Notes: generated by a model from the sequence alone, not told the origin. DNA of 64,000 bases from Lysobacter niastensis (GCF_015453285.1 NZ_JADLZT010000006.1:186001-250000), one strand, 5' to 3'. Positions 10,548 to 20,003 are shown, counted from the first letter of the stretch. Numbers and translations: made by a program.

Positions 10548-11474
10548 TTATTTCGCTTTTTGCGCACCAGCGCTGGCGGCATCCCAGCGGCGCAATGCAT
10601 CCTCGACCGCGTCGACGCCACGCACCGCCTGCTGTGCGTCGATCTCGGCAACGACGTCGGCGTCGCTGTGGATTACTCGCATCACCTTGGCCGGCGTCTT
10701 GGGTTTTTCGCCCGCATATGCCGCGAGGATCGGCCCGATCTCGTCGTTGCCGATCAGCGAATACGACACGGCGGGCCAGCCGGCCTTGAGGAAGGCCAGG
10801 TGGTCGGTGGGCGGATACTGCGGTCCGGCTGAAAGCTTGAGGCCGTGCGCGGCGACGGCGGTTTCGCTTGCGGACACCAGCGGCCCGGTGGGTTCGGGCG
10901 TCATCATCCATACCGTGTCGCCCCAGCCGAACACGTCGAAATTGACGTAGAGCTGTGGCTTCTCGCTGTTGTCGGACACGTAGGCCTTGGCGCCCAGCAG
11001 GCCCATTTCCTCCAGGTCCCAGAACGCGGCCACGACGCGATGATTGCGCAGCGGCTCGCGCTTGAAGCGCTCGGCCAGTGCCAGCACGGTGGCACTGCCG
11101 GATGCATTGTCGGTCGCGCCACGTCCCACGGCGACACGATCGGAATGCGCGCCGATCAACAGCAACGGTGCGTCGGCCGCGCCGCTGACATCGGCGAACA
11201 GGTTGTGGCCTTCATGTTCGCCCGCCTTGAACGTACGGCTGTGCCACTTCAATCCGATCGCATCGAGTCGATGCCCGATCGCCTGGCGGCGTCCGGCGTT
11301 ATCGGTGGCCTGGGCCATCGACTCCACGGTGGCCAGCCAGGACGCGGCGGCTGCGGACGTTGCGGTCGCAGCCGCGGGAGCAGCGGAGGCCGTGTCGGCG
11401 GGTGCGTGCGTGCAGGCGGCCAGCGCCAGCGTGACAGCCGCGGCAAGTGCGAGGAACGTGGGCTTGGGGGACAT
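10548..11474 (-). CDS. M28-family zinc metallopeptidase lipoprotein
   Basis: A 308-residue secreted aminopeptidase-like protein. The N terminus is a lipoprotein signal peptide with lipobox LAAC (C21). Zinc ligands of family M28 can be read in order: GAHSD (His), GATDNASG (bridging Asp), DLEEMG (Glu pair), NFDVFGWGD (Asp) and PTDHLAF (final His). The usual GAHYD is GAHSD here. Members cleave N-terminal residues or glutaminyl/dipeptide substrates; specificity is unknown. The ATG follows an AAGGAG site at good spacing; a 12-residue upstream extension is rejected because it would precede the signal peptide. Confidence 0.9.
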   Translation of the reverse strand: MSPKPTFLALAAAVTLALAACTHAPADTASAAPAAATATSAAAASWLATVESMAQATDNAGRRQAIGHRLDAIGLKWHSRTFKAGEHEGHNLFADVSGAADAPLLLIGAHSDRVAVGRGATDNASGSATVLALAERFKREPLRNHRVVAAFWDLEEMGLLGAKAYVSDNSEKPQLYVNFDVFGWGDTVWMMTPEPTGPLVSASETAVAAHGLKLSAGPQYPPTDHLAFLKAGWPAVSYSLIGNDEIGPILAAYAGEKPKTPAKVMRVIHSDADVVAEIDAQQAVRGVDAVEDALRRWDAASAGAQKAK

Positions 11475-11600
11475 TGCAGGCTCCTTCCTGGTTAAAGGGG
11501 CAGTGTGCACAGTGTCACGTGGGGCGAATGTGCCATTGGTTGCGCGCCATGCTGCGGGTCAGTAGCCTCGACTGCACCCAAGGAAGAGGGAGTGATCAGG

Positions 11601-12248
11601 ATGACCATCCGTGTATTCATCGTCGACGACCACGCGCTAGTGCGAACCGGCATGCGCATGATCTTGTCTGCGGAAACCGACATCGAAGTGGTCGGCGATG
11701 CCGACACCGGTGAACAGGCCTTGCCGATGATCCGCAAGCTCAGGCCCGACGTCGTCCTGTGCGACCTGCACCTGCCTGGCGTGAGCGGGCTCGAGGTCAC
11801 CGAACGCGTGGTCAAGATGGACCAGGGGCCGCGCGTGATCATTGTATCGGTGCTTGAAGACGGGCCGATGCCCAGACGCCTGCTCGAGGCCGGTGCATCC
11901 GGGTACGTCGGCAAGGGCGGGGATGCAGGCGAACTGGTGCGGGCGGTGCGCGACGTCGCGCGCGGAAAGCGCTATCTGGCAAGCAGCATCGCGCAGCACT
12001 TGGCACTGGCCGGCATCAATGGCGACGGCTCACCCTTCGATGAGCTGTCGCCGCGAGAACTGGAAGTCGCGTTGCTGCTGGTACAGGGATTGCGCCAGGA
12101 GGACATCGCCAAGCGCCTGTGCCTGAGTGCCAAGACGATCAATACGCACAAGACGCGGTTGTTCGAGAAGCTCGGTATCCACGACAACATCGCGCTCGCG
12201 AGGATGGCGGGGCAGTACGGACTGCTGGATCCGGCCAACGCGATCTGA
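11601..12248 (+). CDS. gacA: NarL/FixJ response regulator, GacA/UvrY type
   Basis: A 215-residue two-component regulator. The receiver domain has the acidic pair DD (9-10), the phospho-acceptor D55 in VVLCDLHLPG and a lysine in GYVGKGG. The LuxR-type C-terminal helix-turn-helix reads LSPRELEVALLLVQGL, then LSAKTINTHKTRLFEKLGIH. The link sequence RYLASSIAQHLAL followed by SPFDELSPREL closely resembles UvrY/SirA/GacA, regulators that act through the BarA/GacS kinase to control CsrA-antagonising small RNAs. No kinase gene is nearby, as is usual for this family. An ATG after GAGGGAG is preferred; a GTG 9 nt earlier in frame is too close to that site. Confidence 0.88.
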   Translation: MTIRVFIVDDHALVRTGMRMILSAETDIEVVGDADTGEQALPMIRKLRPDVVLCDLHLPGVSGLEVTERVVKMDQGPRVIIVSVLEDGPMPRRLLEAGASGYVGKGGDAGELVRAVRDVARGKRYLASSIAQHLALAGINGDGSPFDELSPRELEVALLLVQGLRQEDIAKRLCLSAKTINTHKTRLFEKLGIHDNIALARMAGQYGLLDPANAI

Positions 12249-12261
12249 GCGTGGCTGGAGC

Positions 12262-12297
12262 AAAAAAACAGGCCGCTTTCGCGGCCTGTTTTTTTCT
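12262..12297. terminator. Bidirectional terminator between gacA and rne
   Basis: An A7 run, the stem CAGGCCGC/GCGGCCTG with a TTTC loop, then a T7 run. The symmetry provides a T run in both directions, suiting the convergent response-regulator and rne genes. Confidence 0.93.
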
Positions 12298-12318
12298 TTA
12301 CGGGTTTGACGATGCCTG

Positions 12319-15300
12319 TCAGGCGTGACGCTCGGTCTTCTCGTCGCCTTCGTGCTCGTCTGCAGCCAGCTCCGCACCCGACACCGCGGCATCGGCAGGA
12401 GCTTCCGGCTGATCGAACAGGCTGCCGGTCTGCGGGATGGGTCTCGCGGGCGGAGCGGAAGCCGGTTCGACGACGGCGGCCGCATCAGTCTGGGCCGGGG
12501 CCGCATCTTCCGGAGCACGCGTCGGCTCGCTTTCGACCGGTACGGCGACCGGCGTCTCTTCGACGACGGTTTCCTCGACCACCGTCGGCGGCGGAACCAC
12601 TTCCGGCGAGACCTCGGTCTGCTCGACTTCCACGGTTTCCTCCACCGGCGCCGGCTTCGGCTGGGCAGCGACCACCGGAGCTTCCTGTACCGGCGGCACC
12701 GCGGCTACCGGGGCAGCGTGGCGCACGGCCTCGGTCACTGCCGCGGCGAGCGCGGCAGGCGCCGCGACCGCAACCACTGGAGCCGAGGCTGCCGGGGCGG
12801 GAGCAGGAGTGGGCTCGGACTTCGGGGCCGGGACGTCGTCGAAGTCGAACTCGGGCTGGGAACGCTGGACGCCAGGCTCAGCCGTCGTTGCCGATGCTTC
12901 GTCGGCTTCGCCGCCCTCCATCATGTCGTCTTCCTCGTCGAGGAAGCCATCGTCCGCGTGCAGTTGCGATTCGCCGTTCGCGGCCTCGGTGCCTGCAGCG
13001 CTACCGCGGCGACGGCGGCGACCACCACGGCGTCCGCGACGACGGCGTCCACTGCCTTCACCGGCTGCTCCATCAGCGCCGCCCTGCCCGGAAGCGGGCG
13101 CGGTCGTGCTGACTTCGGTCATCACGGCGGCTTCCGCCTTCACCACTTCGACCTTCACGGCCTCGACCGTCTCGGCAGCGGCTTGCGCGACAGCCGGCGC
13201 GGCATCCGCAATGACGGGCGCGACAGCGGCAGGCTTGGCCGCGACGGCCGCTTCCGGCTTGGGCGCCTGGGCAGGTTTGGGTTCCTGGCGCTGGCGCTGC
13301 TGGTTGCGGTCCTCGTTCTGAGGCTGCTGCTGTTGCGGCTGGGCCTGCGGCTTCGGCTGCTTCGGCTGCTGCTGTTCGGCCTGCGGCTTCTGCTGCTTCT
13401 GCTGCTGTTCGGACTGCTGCTTTGGCTGCTTCTGCTGTTGCTGCTGGCGGTTCTGCTGGCCGCCGGCCTGCTGCGGCTTTTCGCGACGCTGCTGCTCATC
13501 GCGTCGCCCCTGGCGCTCGTTGCGGTCGCGACGCTGATTGCGGTCGCCGCGCTCGCTGCGGTCGCGGTTCTCCTGCTGGCGAGCAGCCGGCGCAGGTGTC
13601 GTGGCGGCGGGTTGCGAGCCGCGGAAGAAGCGCAGGATGCGCTCGACCATGCCGATCGAATGCGTCGGCGCGGCCACCACCGGAGCGGGGGCGGGCGCGA
13701 CGGCGGCGGCCGGCGTTTCGCGCGGTTCGCGCATCGGAGCCGGCTGCGCCGGCTTGACGTTGGTCACGACCGGGGCGGCAGGAATGTTGAGGTGCGCCTT
13801 GGTCAGCGCGTAGGTCGGCAGCTTGCGCGGGGTGCCGCGCAGGTAGCTCGGCTTGTTCGATTCCTCGCCCAGTTCGTTCTCGCGGATGCGAGTGACTTCA
13901 AAGTGAGGGGTATGCAACTGCTCGTCGGCGACGATGACGATCGGCGAGTCGTGGCGGCGCTCGATCTCGCTGAGCGCACGGCGCTTCTCGTTGAGCAGGA
14001 AGTTGGCGATCTCGGTCGGAGCCTGCACCAGCACCTGGCCGGTGTTCTCCTTCATCGCGTGCTCCTCGGCCAGTCGCAGGATCGACAGCGAAAGCGACTC
14101 GATGCTGCGCATGCGGCCATGGCCTTCGCAGCGCGGGCAGACGATCTGGCTGGATTCGCCCAGCGACGGGCGCAGACGCTGGCGGCTCAGCTCGAGCAGG
14201 CCGAAGCGGGAGATGCGGCCGATCTGGACGCGTGCGCGGTCCTGCTTGAGGGCGTGCTGCAGGCGGTTCTCGACTTCGCGCTGGTGCTTGTTCGACGCCA
14301 TGTCGATGAAGTCGATCACCACCAGGCCGCCGAGGTCGCGCAGGCGCATCTGGCGCGCGACTTCCTCGGCTGCTTCGAGGTTGGTGTTGAACGCGGTTTC
14401 CTCGATGTCGCCGCCCTTGGTGGCGCGCGCCGAGTTGACGTCGATCGCGGTCAGCGCCTCGGTCTGGTCGATGACAAGGGCGCCGCCGGAGGGCAGGCGC
14501 ACTTCGCGCTCGTAGGCGTTCTCGATCTGCGATTCGATCTGGAAGCGGTTGAACAGCGGCGTGTCATCGCCGTACTTCTTCAGCTTGCGCAGGTTGTGCG
14601 GCATGACCTGCTCGACGAAGTCCTTTGCTTCGGCGTACATCTCGTCGGTATCGACCAGGATCTCGCCGATGTCCGGGCGCATGTAGTCGCGCAGGGCGCG
14701 GATGATCAGGCGGCTTTCCTGGTAGATCAGGAACGGCGCCGGCTTGGTCAGCGCGGCCTCGGCGATCGACTTCCAGACCTGCAGCAGGTAATCCAGGTCC
14801 CACTGGAGTTCTTCCGCATCGCGGCCGACGCCGGCCGTGCGGATGATCACGCCCATGTCGTCGGGGATGTTCAGGGCATCCATCGCCCTCTTCAGTTCGG
14901 CGCGGTCCTCACCCTCGATGCGGCGCGAGACGCCGCCGGCGGTCGGCGAGTTCGGCATCAGCACCATGTAACGGCCGGCCAGCGAGATGAACGTGGTGAG
15001 GGCGGCGCCCTTGTTGCCGCGCTCTTCCTTGTCGACCTGGACCACGACTTCCTGGCCTTCGCGCAGCAGTTCGCGCAGGCCGGCCTTGTTGTGGTCGACG
15101 CCCGCCTGGAAGTAGTCGCGGGAGATTTCCTTCAGCGGCAGGAAGCCATGGCGCTCACCGCCGTATTCGACGAAGGCGGCTTCAAGCGAGGGTTCGAGCC
15201 GGGTGATGCGGCCCTTGTAGATGTTGGACTTCTTCTGTTCCTTGGCCGGCTGTTCGATATCGATGTCGTACAGGGTCTGGCCGTCGACGATGGCGACGCG

Positions 15301-15342
15301 CAGTTCTTCCGCCTGCGTCGCGTTTATCAGCATTCGCTTCAT
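12319..15342 (-). CDS. rne: Ribonuclease E
   Basis: The essential endoribonuclease of mRNA decay and rRNA/tRNA processing, and scaffold of the degradosome at the inner membrane. The 1007 residues contain an S1 domain (about 36-120), a 5'-sensor/RNase H region, the DNase I-like active site with aspartates in [13 protein letters not shown] and VVIDFIDM, and the Zn-link CPRC at 402-405 that holds the tetramer. The C-terminal half is low complexity: an arginine-rich block, a long glutamine/lysine/proline tract, a second [14 protein letters not shown] block and an Ala/Pro/Glu/Val tail. The start has AGGA at about 8 nt. Divergent from rluC, as in enterobacteria. Confidence 0.96.
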   Translation of the reverse strand: MKRMLINATQAEELRVAIVDGQTLYDIDIEQPAKEQKKSNIYKGRITRLEPSLEAAFVEYGGERHGFLPLKEISRDYFQAGVDHNKAGLRELLREGQEVVVQVDKEERGNKGAALTTFISLAGRYMVLMPNSPTAGGVSRRIEGEDRAELKRAMDALNIPDDMGVIIRTAGVGRDAEELQWDLDYLLQVWKSIAEAALTKPAPFLIYQESRLIIRALRDYMRPDIGEILVDTDEMYAEAKDFVEQVMPHNLRKLKKYGDDTPLFNRFQIESQIENAYEREVRLPSGGALVIDQTEALTAIDVNSARATKGGDIEETAFNTNLEAAEEVARQMRLRDLGGLVVIDFIDMASNKHQREVENRLQHALKQDRARVQIGRISRFGLLELSRQRLRPSLGESSQIVCPRCEGHGRMRSIESLSLSILRLAEEHAMKENTGQVLVQAPTEIANFLLNEKRRALSEIERRHDSPIVIVADEQLHTPHFEVTRIRENELGEESNKPSYLRGTPRKLPTYALTKAHLNIPAAPVVTNVKPAQPAPMREPRETPAAAVAPAPAPVVAAPTHSIGMVERILRFFRGSQPAATTPAPAARQQENRDRSERGDRNQRRDRNERQGRRDEQQRREKPQQAGGQQNRQQQQQKQPKQQSEQQQKQQKPQAEQQQPKQPKPQAQPQQQQPQNEDRNQQRQRQEPKPAQAPKPEAAVAAKPAAVAPVIADAAPAVAQAAAETVEAVKVEVVKAEAAVMTEVSTTAPASGQGGADGAAGEGSGRRRRGRRGGRRRRRGSAAGTEAANGESQLHADDGFLDEEDDMMEGGEADEASATTAEPGVQRSQPEFDFDDVPAPKSEPTPAPAPAASAPVVAVAAPAALAAAVTEAVRHAAPVAAVPPVQEAPVVAAQPKPAPVEETVEVEQTEVSPEVVPPPTVVEETVVEETPVAVPVESEPTRAPEDAAPAQTDAAAVVEPASAPPARPIPQTGSLFDQPEAPADAAVSGAELAADEHEGDEKTERHA

Positions 15343-15775
15343 TTTGCGTTCCTCGCGCGCTCCTGCGCGTGGTCCGGCGCAGAACGCATGCGCGTCCTGC
15401 GGCCGCGGAACGCCGTGGGCGTTTCGCCTCTGGATACCGCAAGCCGACCTGCGCGGGAGGGCCCGCAGCGGCGGCTTCAAGTTTTCCAGCGCTACGACAC
15501 CACGGCACGCCGCGGGAGCGCTATTTCAATATTTTCTTGTTCGCATTGCAGGCCGGTGGCGCTAACGCCGCCCGGGACGTGTTCATCACGGTGGGTTGGA
15601 CCCGCCGCGCGAGGGCCGGTTCCGCCGGGCTGCGCTTGCTAACATGGCTGCCCCGTGGGCAGTGGTTAGACGCGGACCGGAATCGCAGGAAAGGGCTTTC
15701 GGCCTGATCGTTACAACTTCCTGCGAAATCAAAACCTTATCTCGCGTCGCGAGTGTAACAGATAACCCTCCCAGG
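15343..15775. promoter_or_regulatory. rne-rluC divergent intergenic region (rne 5' leader)
   Basis: These 433 bp hold no credible gene. The rne side has the size of an autoregulatory leader. Read on the minus strand, an A/T-rich stretch (15522-15552) precedes a hairpin whose arms are the self-complementary AGCGCT at 15517-15522 and 15488-15493, enclosing a small CGGC/GCCG stem. This recalls the hp2/hp3 layout of the E. coli rne leader, where RNase E senses its own mRNA. On the rluC side a perfect dyad CTCGCG-T-CGCGAG lies at 15741-15753 and GATAAC at 15761-15766 may be a -10. All functional reading is inference. Confidence 0.5.
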
Positions 15776-16735
15776 ATGACCCATTCAGTTTCCTCAACGG
15801 CGCCCCCCGGGGCGCGGACCGTGCGCGTTCCCGAAGATCGCGACGGGCAGCGCCTGGACAATTTCCTCCTTGGACAGCTCAAAGGCGCGCCGCGCTCGCT
15901 GGTCTACAAGCTCGTAAGGTCCGGCCAGGTGCGCGTGAACGGCGGCCGAGCCAAGGCCGAACGCAAGCTGTCTGCGGGCGACGAGGTCCGGATTCCGCCG
16001 GTGCGACTCTCCGAAACCGGGGAGAAAACCGCACCGCCGAAGGGGTTCATGGATGCGCTGGACGCGGCAATCGTGTTCGAGGACGCGCGCCTGCTGGCCC
16101 TGAACAAGCCCTCTGGCGTCGCCAGCCACGGCGGCAGCGGGATCAGTTTCGGTGCCATCGAAACCCTGCGCGCCCTGCGCCCGGGACACACGCTGGAACT
16201 GGTCCACCGGCTGGATCGTGATACCTCCGGCTTGCTCGTGATCGCCAAGAAGCGCTCGGCGCTGACCGAACTGCAGGCCCTGATGCGCGAAGACGGTGGC
16301 ATCGCCAAGCGCTACCTGGCGCTGCTGACCGGCCGCATGCCGGACGGAGTGATGACGGTGGACGCGCCGCTGCATGTCGGGCTACGCCAGGGCGGCGAGC
16401 GCCACGTGCAGGTCAACCCAGCGGGCAAGGCGTCGCTGAGCCACTTCAAGGTGCTCGAACGTCGTGGTGGCCAGTCCTATTGCGAGGTGCGCATCGAAAC
16501 CGGGCGCACCCACCAGATCCGCGTGCATGCCCAGCACATCGGGCACCCGATCGCGGGGGACGACAAGTACGGCGATCCGGTCGTCAACAAGAAGCTGCGC
16601 GAGCAGTTCGGGCTGAAGCGCCTGTTCCTGCACGCTTCGACGCTGGAGTTCGCGCTCGATGGCGGGCGCGAGCCGTATCTGCTCAACGCTCCGCTGGCGA
16701 GCGAGCTGGTCGACGTCCTCGACCGGCTGTCCTGA
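15776..16735 (+). CDS. rluC: 23S rRNA pseudouridine synthase, RluC/RluA family
   Basis: A 319-residue pseudouridine synthase. Residues about 18-80 are an S4 RNA-binding domain (QRLDNFLLGQLKGAPRSLVY). The catalytic domain carries HRLDRDTSG with catalytic Asp147, and later the conserved GRTHQIRVHAQHIGHPIAGD block. In E. coli RluC modifies U955, U2504 and U2580 of 23S rRNA and its gene is divergent from rne; the same arrangement here supports the name. The chosen ATG gives the family N-terminal length but has no clear Shine-Dalgarno sequence. A longer in-frame opening upstream lacks similarity. Confidence 0.92.
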   Translation: MTHSVSSTAPPGARTVRVPEDRDGQRLDNFLLGQLKGAPRSLVYKLVRSGQVRVNGGRAKAERKLSAGDEVRIPPVRLSETGEKTAPPKGFMDALDAAIVFEDARLLALNKPSGVASHGGSGISFGAIETLRALRPGHTLELVHRLDRDTSGLLVIAKKRSALTELQALMREDGGIAKRYLALLTGRMPDGVMTVDAPLHVGLRQGGERHVQVNPAGKASLSHFKVLERRGGQSYCEVRIETGRTHQIRVHAQHIGHPIAGDDKYGDPVVNKKLREQFGLKRLFLHASTLEFALDGGREPYLLNAPLASELVDVLDRLS

Positions 16736-16753
16736 CGCGAAGGAGGCGTCAGG
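16731..16753. terminator. Hairpin at rluC 3' end
   Basis: CCTGACGC/GCGTCAGG, 8 bp with a 7-nt loop, includes the rluC stop codon and faces the convergent TonB-like gene. No T run follows, so termination would need Rho or be weak. Confidence 0.4.
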
Positions 16754-16762
16754 TCGGGCGCC

Positions 16763-17182
16763 TCAGAGCTTGTCCTTGCGCTTTTTTTCGTCGAGGACGA
16801 AGCATTCCGCCGGGCGGACCTTGGGCGGAGAGAACGTGATCGGCACGTTGATCTTGGCGGGCACCGGCTTTTCGTTGACCTTGGCAGGTTCGAAGCGCCA
16901 GTTGCGCACGGCTTCCTGCGCCGCGGCGTCAAGCGCGGGAATCCGGCTGCTCTGCAACATGCGTGCTTCGGTCGGCTTGCCTTCGACGCCGATGGTCAGC
17001 ATCAGCACGACCTGGCCTCCGGTGCCGTCGCAGGCCAGTTCGGCCGGGTAGACCGGCGGCGGCGTGTCGATCGCCATCGGACGGCTGGTCGTGACCGGAG
17101 CGGGTTCCGGCGCCTTCTCGCATCCGCCCAGCAGCAGGAGCGCTGCCAGCGCCGTGCCTGGCAATGCAGCTTTGGCATTCAT
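16763..17182 (-). CDS. Lipoprotein with TonB C-terminal domain
   Basis: A 139-residue protein. The first 21 residues are a lipoprotein signal peptide with lipobox LGGC (C21) followed by E, not D, at +2. After a short linker, the rest matches the TonB C-terminal fold: [20 protein letters not shown], then [11 protein letters not shown] and NVPITFSP. Canonical TonB has a transmembrane anchor and a long proline-rich spacer; both are missing, so this is not a normal energy transducer. Its ATG overlaps the phhB stop by 4 bp, so the two are probably translated together. Function unknown. Confidence 0.8.
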   Translation of the reverse strand: MNAKAALPGTALAALLLLGGCEKAPEPAPVTTSRPMAIDTPPPVYPAELACDGTGGQVVLMLTIGVEGKPTEARMLQSSRIPALDAAAQEAVRNWRFEPAKVNEKPVPAKINVPITFSPPKVRPAECFVLDEKKRKDKL

Positions 17183-17520
17183 GACGACAGTTCCTCGGCC
17201 TTGGCGGCGCAGATGAAGTCGTTCTCGCTGAGGCCGCCGACGTCGTGGGTCGAGTAGCGCACAACGCAGCGGTTGTAGTGCACCCCAAGGTCGGGGTGGT
17301 GGTCCTCGCGATGGGCCGTGAACGCCAGGGCGTTCACGAACGCCATCGTTTCGTAGTAGTTCTTGAACTGGAACGTCTTGGTCAGGGCGTGCCCGTCCTC
17401 GGCCAGTTCCCAGCCCGGGATCTGCGGCAGCAGCTCGCGCACGCGCGCCTCGCTGAGCCGGTGCTCGCTGCCGCGACGGGGAGTACAGTGGGCCTGGGCG
17501 AGAGGGACGAGGTCGTTCAT
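17179..17520 (-). CDS. phhB: Pterin-4a-carbinolamine dehydratase
   Basis: A 113-residue PhhB/PCD protein that dehydrates 4a-hydroxytetrahydrobiopterin, recycling the cofactor of phenylalanine hydroxylase. The active-site histidines are visible in [14 protein letters not shown] (H74-H75) and [13 protein letters not shown] (H92), both typical. The ATG follows AGGA at 7 nt; a longer in-frame opening reaches into the nfuA promoter and is rejected. phhA is not next to it, so whether it serves phenylalanine catabolism or another pterin role cannot be said. It is first in a two-gene unit with the TonB-domain lipoprotein. Confidence 0.93.
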   Translation of the reverse strand: MNDLVPLAQAHCTPRRGSEHRLSEARVRELLPQIPGWELAEDGHALTKTFQFKNYYETMAFVNALAFTAHREDHHPDLGVHYNRCVVRYSTHDVGGLSENDFICAAKAEELSS

Positions 17521-17611
17521 GCTGGTTTCCTGGCGGGGCGCGCCGACTGAACGGAACACATCGGTGGCGGCAGTGGAATGCGGGCGCGCCATACGGTCGC
17601 GCGGACCTCGT

Positions 17612-17617
17612 TAGAAT
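17612..17617 (+). promoter_or_regulatory. Candidate -10 box of a leaderless nfuA promoter
   Basis: TAGAAT is followed by exactly 6 nt and then the nfuA ATG, so transcription would start at or next to the A of the start codon. No Shine-Dalgarno sequence is present between. No good -35 is visible. Confidence 0.45.
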
Positions 17618-17623
17618 AGCGCC

Positions 17624-18220
17624 ATGATCAACATTTCCGAATCCGCCCAGAGCCACTTCCGCAAGCTGATCGAACGCGAAGGCCTGCCCGGCCTTGGCGT
17701 CCGCCTGGCGGCGGTCAATTCCGGCACGCCGCGGGCCGACGTCCGGCTGGAGTTCGCCGAGCCCGGCGACCTTCAGGGCGACGAATGGGCCATCGACTGC
17801 GATGGCTTCACGCTGTGGCTGGACGCTTCGAGCGTGAAGTACCTCGACGGCGCCGAGATCGATTACGAGACCAAGGCGACCGGCGGCCAGCTTCAGATAC
17901 GTGCGCCCAAGATCAAGGGCGAAGCCCCGGCGGACAGCGCGTCGCTGGTCGAGCGCGTGCACTGGATCGTCGAGCAGGAAATCAATCCACAGCTCGCCTC
18001 GCACCGGGGCAACGTCGCGGTGCAGGAAGTCACGGCGGATGGCGTGGTGATATTGCGCTTTGGCGGCGGCTGCCACGGCTGCGGCATGGCCGACGTGACC
18101 CTGAAGCAGGGCATCGAGAAGACGCTGATGAGCAAGGTGCCCGGTGTGACGGCGGTGCGCGACGCCACGGATCACGAAACGGGCGAGGCCCCCTACATCC
18201 GCCGCGATAACGCGGCCTGA
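17624..18220 (+). CDS. nfuA: Fe-S biogenesis carrier NfuA
   Basis: A 198-residue iron-sulfur carrier that delivers 4Fe-4S clusters to target enzymes. It has a degenerate A-type HesB/IscA domain lacking the usual cysteines (1-95) and a C-terminal Nfu domain with the cluster-binding pair C150/C153 in [19 protein letters not shown]. Length and Cys positions are almost those of the E. coli protein. Its start appears to be leaderless. It is followed after 19 bp by the large membrane protein gene, a linkage I recall from Xanthomonas genomes. Confidence 0.95.
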   Translation: MINISESAQSHFRKLIEREGLPGLGVRLAAVNSGTPRADVRLEFAEPGDLQGDEWAIDCDGFTLWLDASSVKYLDGAEIDYETKATGGQLQIRAPKIKGEAPADSASLVERVHWIVEQEINPQLASHRGNVAVQEVTADGVVILRFGGGCHGCGMADVTLKQGIEKTLMSKVPGVTAVRDATDHETGEAPYIRRDNAA

Positions 18221-18239
18221 CCCGGGCCCGGCGACGTAG

Positions 18240-19946
18240 ATGTTCTCCGCCGCCGATCTGATCCAAGCCCTGCAGCGACGCATGCTGCTGAGGTCGCCGC
18301 GTCAGAGGCGACCTGCGGGTGAGTTTCCGGCCGGCTGGCAGACGTGGTTCGACACGATGCGCGAGCGGGCCGGTGCAGTCACCGGTGCCCCGAGCGAACA
18401 GATCGTCGCGGAGTTCCTGCACAGGCCGCTTTCCACGCCCCCGCGGCGTGCCGGCGAGCTCACGCGCTGGCAGGCATTCGCCACGCTCTGGCGCCAGCAA
18501 TGGCAACCGCCCGAGCCGGAGGAACGCAAGGTCCGCTGGATCGCCGGCATCGTGTCGGCGCTCTGGCACCTGTTCTTCAGCGTGCTGCTCATCTGGCTGA
18601 TGTACATCCGGTTCATGGCGTTGGGAACGCCGTCCACCGGCGAGAATGTCGTGCAGGTCGAGTACATCGGTCGCGGCACGCCACAGCAGACGGGTGGTGT
18701 GTCGTCGCCTGTGCCGGCAGCGCCCTCGTCGGCGCCATCGAAGGTCGCTCCTTCCCCGGCAACGGCACCGCAACTGGCATCGCCGCAGACCAGCGTCGCG
18801 CCGGCCGACATCGTGCCTACCCTCGAAGCGCCGCCGCCGGACGTGGCGCAGCGTGACGTGCCCGAGCCGCCACCCGCAGCGGAGCAACCCGTTCTGGTGA
18901 GTGAGCCGGTGCCCAGCGAGCCGACGGTCTTCGTGCTGCCGCCGACACGGCGCCGGGTCGAGGAGCCGCCTCTCACCGCACCGGAACTCCGCGTCGAACC
19001 GCGGCAGGTCCAGGCCGTCGAAGTGCCCGAGCCCCTGCAGGCGCGCCAGCGCGAATTGCCGCAACGCCGGGTCGAAGCGCCCGAGCTGACGGCCCGCACG
19101 CCTGAGGTCACCGCCCGGGAAATTCCGGTGCCGCTGCCGCGTCCGGTGCTGCCGGAGGTGAAGGTGCCGCCCACTTCCGTTCCGGAACTTCAGGCACCCA
19201 CGCCGACCGTGCGTACAGCGGATATTCCGTCTCCTCGGCCGCCGGTGGCAGCGGCTTCGGCTGTCTCCCCGGCGCCAGCGGGCCCGCCCTCCAGCGCACC
19301 GGTGGCGGCTCCCGCCTCGACGACGCCCGCTCCGGCGACGGCGACATCCACCACGGCGGCCACCACGGCGCCGGCTACGGGTCCGTCTTCGGCGGCGGCA
19401 CCCGTGCCTGCGCGCCCGACGGCTCCCAGCGGCGCCGGTCCGCAGACCGCAGCGCCCCCGGGATTGCCGAGCCCCAAGCGCGGTGACGACTGGGGCGCGT
19501 CCACCCGCGACCGCCCGGGCGGACCGGCAGGCCAGGAGCCCGGGCTCTACAACCCCGATGGCAGCGTGCGCATGGCCGAGACGCCAGGATCGGCTTCGCC
19601 AGGGCAGCCGCCAGGCACCATCACCGAAGAGATCAAGGACCTCGACCGTGCCGGCGTCTGGCTCAAGCGCAAGCCGACGGACTACGAGCCGACGGCCTTC
19701 GACAAGTACTGGCGGCCGAGCGAAACGCTGCTGCAGGAATGGGTGCGCAAGAGCATCAAGCGCGTGCTCATTCCGATTCCGGGCACCAGCAAGCGGATCG
19801 TCTGCGACGTTACGCTGCTCGCGTTCGGTGGCGGCTGCGGCATCGTCGATCCGAATCTCAATGATCAGCCGGCAGGCGCCAGGCCACCCCCCGACATCCC
19901 GTTCAAGCCGGCTCTGCAGGAAGACAACGGCAGCGTCAGGCCGTAG
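18240..19946 (+). CDS. Proline-rich 'transmembrane repetitive' protein
   Basis: A 568-residue protein with one membrane segment (about 101-127, IVSALWHLFFSVLLIWLMYI) after a basic 100-residue cytoplasmic head. A roughly 300-residue Pro/Ala/Val/Glu-rich region follows with irregular P-E-[LV]-x repeats, then Ala/Thr/Ser tracts. The C-terminal module (about 430-568) is compact and less biased: DLDRAGVWLKRKPTDYEP, DKYWRPSETLLQEWV and two cysteines in the VCDVTLLAFGGGCG stretch. The overall plan resembles TonB or TolA (anchor, stiff periplasmic spacer, terminal domain), but the end does not match TonB. Xanthomonas homologues carry the name 'transmembrane repetitive protein' without known function. 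Confidence 0.75.
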   Translation: MFSAADLIQALQRRMLLRSPRQRRPAGEFPAGWQTWFDTMRERAGAVTGAPSEQIVAEFLHRPLSTPPRRAGELTRWQAFATLWRQQWQPPEPEERKVRWIAGIVSALWHLFFSVLLIWLMYIRFMALGTPSTGENVVQVEYIGRGTPQQTGGVSSPVPAAPSSAPSKVAPSPATAPQLASPQTSVAPADIVPTLEAPPPDVAQRDVPEPPPAAEQPVLVSEPVPSEPTVFVLPPTRRRVEEPPLTAPELRVEPRQVQAVEVPEPLQARQRELPQRRVEAPELTARTPEVTAREIPVPLPRPVLPEVKVPPTSVPELQAPTPTVRTADIPSPRPPVAAASAVSPAPAGPPSSAPVAAPASTTPAPATATSTTAATTAPATGPSSAAAPVPARPTAPSGAGPQTAAPPGLPSPKRGDDWGASTRDRPGGPAGQEPGLYNPDGSVRMAETPGSASPGQPPGTITEEIKDLDRAGVWLKRKPTDYEPTAFDKYWRPSETLLQEWVRKSIKRVLIPIPGTSKRIVCDVTLLAFGGGCGIVDPNLNDQPAGARPPPDIPFKPALQEDNGSVRP

Positions 19947-19976
19947 TGCCGCAGCAGCGTCAGAAAGCCCGGAAAG

Positions 19977-20003
19977 AAAAAGGCCCGCGATGCGGGCCTT
20001 TTT
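19977..20003. terminator. Bidirectional terminator
   Basis: AAAAAGGCCCGC and GCGGGCCTTTTT flank a GAT loop between the convergent membrane-protein and cytochrome genes. Both strands show a stem followed by T5. Confidence 0.92.

Noticed and set aside
11592-11600. GTG start for the response regulator
   Set aside because: The purine-rich RBS would lie only a few nt from it; the ATG 9 nt later has proper spacing and matches the family N terminus.
12325-15642. Very long open frame (over 1100 codons) antisense to rne
   Set aside because: Its translation is Arg/Leu/Gly/His-rich shadow sequence with no domain; RNase E on the other strand is unmistakable. High GC content leaves few stops in antisense frames.
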